DNA from: Alkalimarinus alittae
GTDB taxonomy: Bacteria; Pseudomonadota; Gammaproteobacteria; Pseudomonadales; Oleiphilaceae
Direction: 5' to 3'
Length of the DNA stretch: 64,000 bases
NCBI RefSeq assembly: GCF_026016465.1
Contig: NZ_CP100390.1
Coordinates: forward strand, 2,146,001-2,210,000
Shown: positions 62,205 through 64,000 of the stretch, piece by piece
Layout of the letters: every line of letters begins with the position of its first letter
How positions within the stretch are numbered: position 1 is the stretch's first letter
Program-made: the position numbers and the translations under genes
Notes under the pieces: model-generated
Told to the model about the DNA's origin: nothing
Seen by the model: the letters and a program-made list of their open reading frames with translations, nothing else
Database searches by the model: none

Positions 62205-62839
62205 GTCAGGTTTCAAACACCCCAACAAGACTGAACACAGTATCAGCCAAAAACTTAGCTGAAGTTCAGAGCCATCTGCTCAACGTGATCGCAAGCCAAC
62301 GTTTTCTCAAAAATGAAGGGCTCAATAATGAAGTGCCTTTTCATATTTGTCCGTTTGAGCCAGATATCAGCCAAGACATGAGTCATGCAATTAAGCAGCT
62401 CAAAAATGAACTAAGAGACAAAGACGTCGGTGTACTTGAGATCAACCTGTACGATCTAGTGATTGAAATACTCAAGGATGAAGGCGACTGGGAATGGCTG
62501 ATGGAAAACGAGACAAGCCTATCTCGCAACGAGCTCAAAGAAGAACTTCAGGGGATATTGGATACCGAAAGCGTGTTAATACCGGCCATTGTCACCAAAA
62601 TGAAGGCCGCTAGTTATGACGTTATTTTTATTAGTGGAGTAGGTGAGGTCTTTCCATATATTCGCTCCCATAACATTCTTAACAACCTGCAGCGTGTCGC
62701 TAAAGAGCAGCCCACTTTGATGTTTTTCCCGGGCAAATATCAGCACTCTTTAGCAAGTGGCGCTTCACTGCGCCTGTTCGACAAGCTGACAGACGACAAA
62801 TACTACCGTGCGTTCAATATACTCGACCGAGCGAACTGA
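62201..62839 (+). CDS. brxB: BREX protein BrxB (DUF1788 family)
   Basis: 212 aa. Conserved BrxB features: EVPFHICPFEPD near residue 45, VGVLEINLYDLVIEIL near 90 and DVIFISGVGEVFPYIRSHNI-LNNLQ, PTLMFFPGKY near the C-terminus. Second gene of BREX, 4-base overlap with brxA and 21 bases before brxC. Confidence 0.92.
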   Translation: MSQVSNTPTRLNTVSAKNLAEVQSHLLNVIASQRFLKNEGLNNEVPFHICPFEPDISQDMSHAIKQLKNELRDKDVGVLEINLYDLVIEILKDEGDWEWLMENETSLSRNELKEELQGILDTESVLIPAIVTKMKAASYDVIFISGVGEVFPYIRSHNILNNLQRVAKEQPTLMFFPGKYQHSLASGASLRLFDKLTDDKYYRAFNILDRAN

Positions 62840-62860
62840 TCAGATTTTTTAGGAGCTATT

Positions 62861-64000
62861 ATGCAGTTGGAACAACTATTTACCAAGCCTGTTGATCGCG
62901 CCATTGAGGGCGTTATCAAGGCCGATGACGATGTCAGTTTGTATATTGAACTCGATGAATACGTCATCACCAATGAAGTTGCCAAACGTCTGGACGGGTT
63001 TTTAGATGCCTACCTCAACTACGCTGGCGCTAACGGGGTTTGGGTTTCAGGCTTCTTTGGCTCTGGTAAATCTCATCTCTTAAAAATGTTGGCGTTGTTA
63101 CTGCAGAATAAACCAATCGAAGGTGAATATTTCCCCCTTGATCTTTTTCTTAGCAAACACCCGTTCAACGAAGGCGGAATGCAGGCTGAAGACCTAAAAC
63201 GTGCAGTTGCGATTCCTTCAGAAAGCATTCTGTTTAATATCGACCAAAAAGCTGATGTAATTTCAAAGGATGAGCTTGATGCTTTGGTTGCCGTTTTCGT
63301 CAAGGTATTTGACGAGCACTGCGGTTACTACGGCAAGCACCCCTATATCGCACAGTTCGAGCGTGAACTCGATGTCGACGGACAGTTTGATGCCTTTAAA
63401 ACGGCTTTCGCAGAACAGGCAGGCAGAGACTGGGAGTCAGGACGTCAGCGTGCCAAACGCATGGCGCAGTATATTGATCAGGCTTATTCAAAGGTAACCG
63501 GTACCACGGTAAGTAATATTCTCGACAAATATCGCGATGATTATAGGCTCTCTATCGAAGATTTTGCTGAGCAGGTCAATGATTATGTAGAGTCTAAAGA
63601 TGATACATTCCGCCTTAACTTCTTTGTCGATGAAGTGGGTCAGTATATTGCCGATAACATCAAGTTGATGACCAACTTGCAAACGGTTGCAGAATCTTTG
63701 GCAACCAAGTGTAAAGGCCGCTCCTGGGTCGTCGTTACGGCTCAAGAAGATATGTCTGCAGTGTTGGGCGATGGCGCACAACAGTCTAATGATTTCTCGA
63801 AAATTCAGGCGCGATTTAAAAACCGCATGAAGCTCAACAGTCAAGACGTGGCAGAAGTCATACAGAGGCGCTTGCTAGCCAAACGTCAAGAGTACATCAA
63901 CGACCTCTCTGACTTGTTTCACAAGCAAGAAAACAACTTTAAAACCTTGTTTGACTTTGCCGATGGATCAGCCTCGTATCCAAACTTTAAAGATCGCGAA
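62861..64000 (+). CDS. brxC: BREX ATPase BrxC, 5' part (runs off window)
   Basis: ATG 62,861 behind AGGAGCTATT. MQLEQLFTKPVDRAIEGVIK-ADD, Walker A GVWVSGFFGSGKSHLLKMLA, Walker B-like TFRLNFFVDEVGQYI, then VVVTAQEDMSAVLG. These match the BrxC/DUF499 P-loop ATPase of type I BREX, normally about 1,200 aa. Only 380 codons are inside the window. The rest of BREX (pglX, pglZ, brxL) should lie to the right. Confidence 0.93.
   Translation, partial: MQLEQLFTKPVDRAIEGVIKADDDVSLYIELDEYVITNEVAKRLDGFLDAYLNYAGANGVWVSGFFGSGKSHLLKMLALLLQNKPIEGEYFPLDLFLSKHPFNEGGMQAEDLKRAVAIPSESILFNIDQKADVISKDELDALVAVFVKVFDEHCGYYGKHPYIAQFERELDVDGQFDAFKTAFAEQAGRDWESGRQRAKRMAQYIDQAYSKVTGTTVSNILDKYRDDYRLSIEDFAEQVNDYVESKDDTFRLNFFVDEVGQYIADNIKLMTNLQTVAESLATKCKGRSWVVVTAQEDMSAVLGDGAQQSNDFSKIQARFKNRMKLNSQDVAEVIQRRLLAKRQEYINDLSDLFHKQENNFKTLFDFADGSASYPNFKDRE

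Overview
The window (64 kb) looks like a moderately AT-rich, probably marine gammaproteobacterium. The main clue is a complete prsK / prsR / prsT set, the regulatory and TPR genes that accompany the exosortase (PEP-CTERM) protein-sorting system in Gram-negative bacteria. Signal peptides, lipoboxes and a beta-barrel protein confirm a Gram-negative envelope. I cannot name the species from sequence alone.

Region 1 (1-12,100) is an ordered, backbone-like block with all genes on the minus strand: two small secreted proteins, a large PA14 / calcium-repeat lipoprotein, prsT-prsR, prsK, an SDR-type epimerase and a PlsC-like acyltransferase. Hairpin terminators close several of these units.

Region 2 (12,383-49,960) is a mosaic mobile island entered by a tyrosine recombinase plus an AlpA-like gene. 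It holds a TacA-TacT toxin-antitoxin pair, a ParA-type gene killed by two frame-preserving stops, an IS66 element whose tnpC carries a small integron-type gene-cassette array (four attC-like sites, no integrase), a complete 7.75-kb Tn3-family transposon (39-bp inverted repeats, near-perfect 5-bp target duplication) carrying a subtilisin-like protease and an outer-membrane barrel, two copies of a MobI-like conjugation gene with homologous upstream regions, an IS21 element with a clean target duplication, a ParM-like/two-ParR-like operon beside a 133-bp repeat array, 23-bp tandem repeats and a second, decayed IS66. An 18-bp palindrome (TTATTCTCATGAGAATAA and variants) recurs upstream of several small minus-strand island genes and looks like the operator of an island-wide regulator. 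Many island genes are decayed by frameshift or nonsense.

Region 3 (49,962-59,432) is the most interesting stretch: an FtsZ-like GTPase, two WYL-type regulators and a double AAA+ ATPase on the plus strand, followed by short accessory genes. Four copies of a CGACA-N5-TGTCG palindrome occur in the gaps of this cluster, and none was noticed in the rest of the window. It is followed by IS481, REP-transposase and IS3 debris that has cut a YqiA-like gene and a DUF4326-like gene.

Region 4 (59,730-64,000) begins a BREX phage-defence operon: an unusual NUDIX-containing protein, brxA, brxB and the start of brxC, which runs off the window. The position of the FtsZ-like/WYL/AAA+ cluster directly before BREX suggests a defence or other accessory role, but that is inference.
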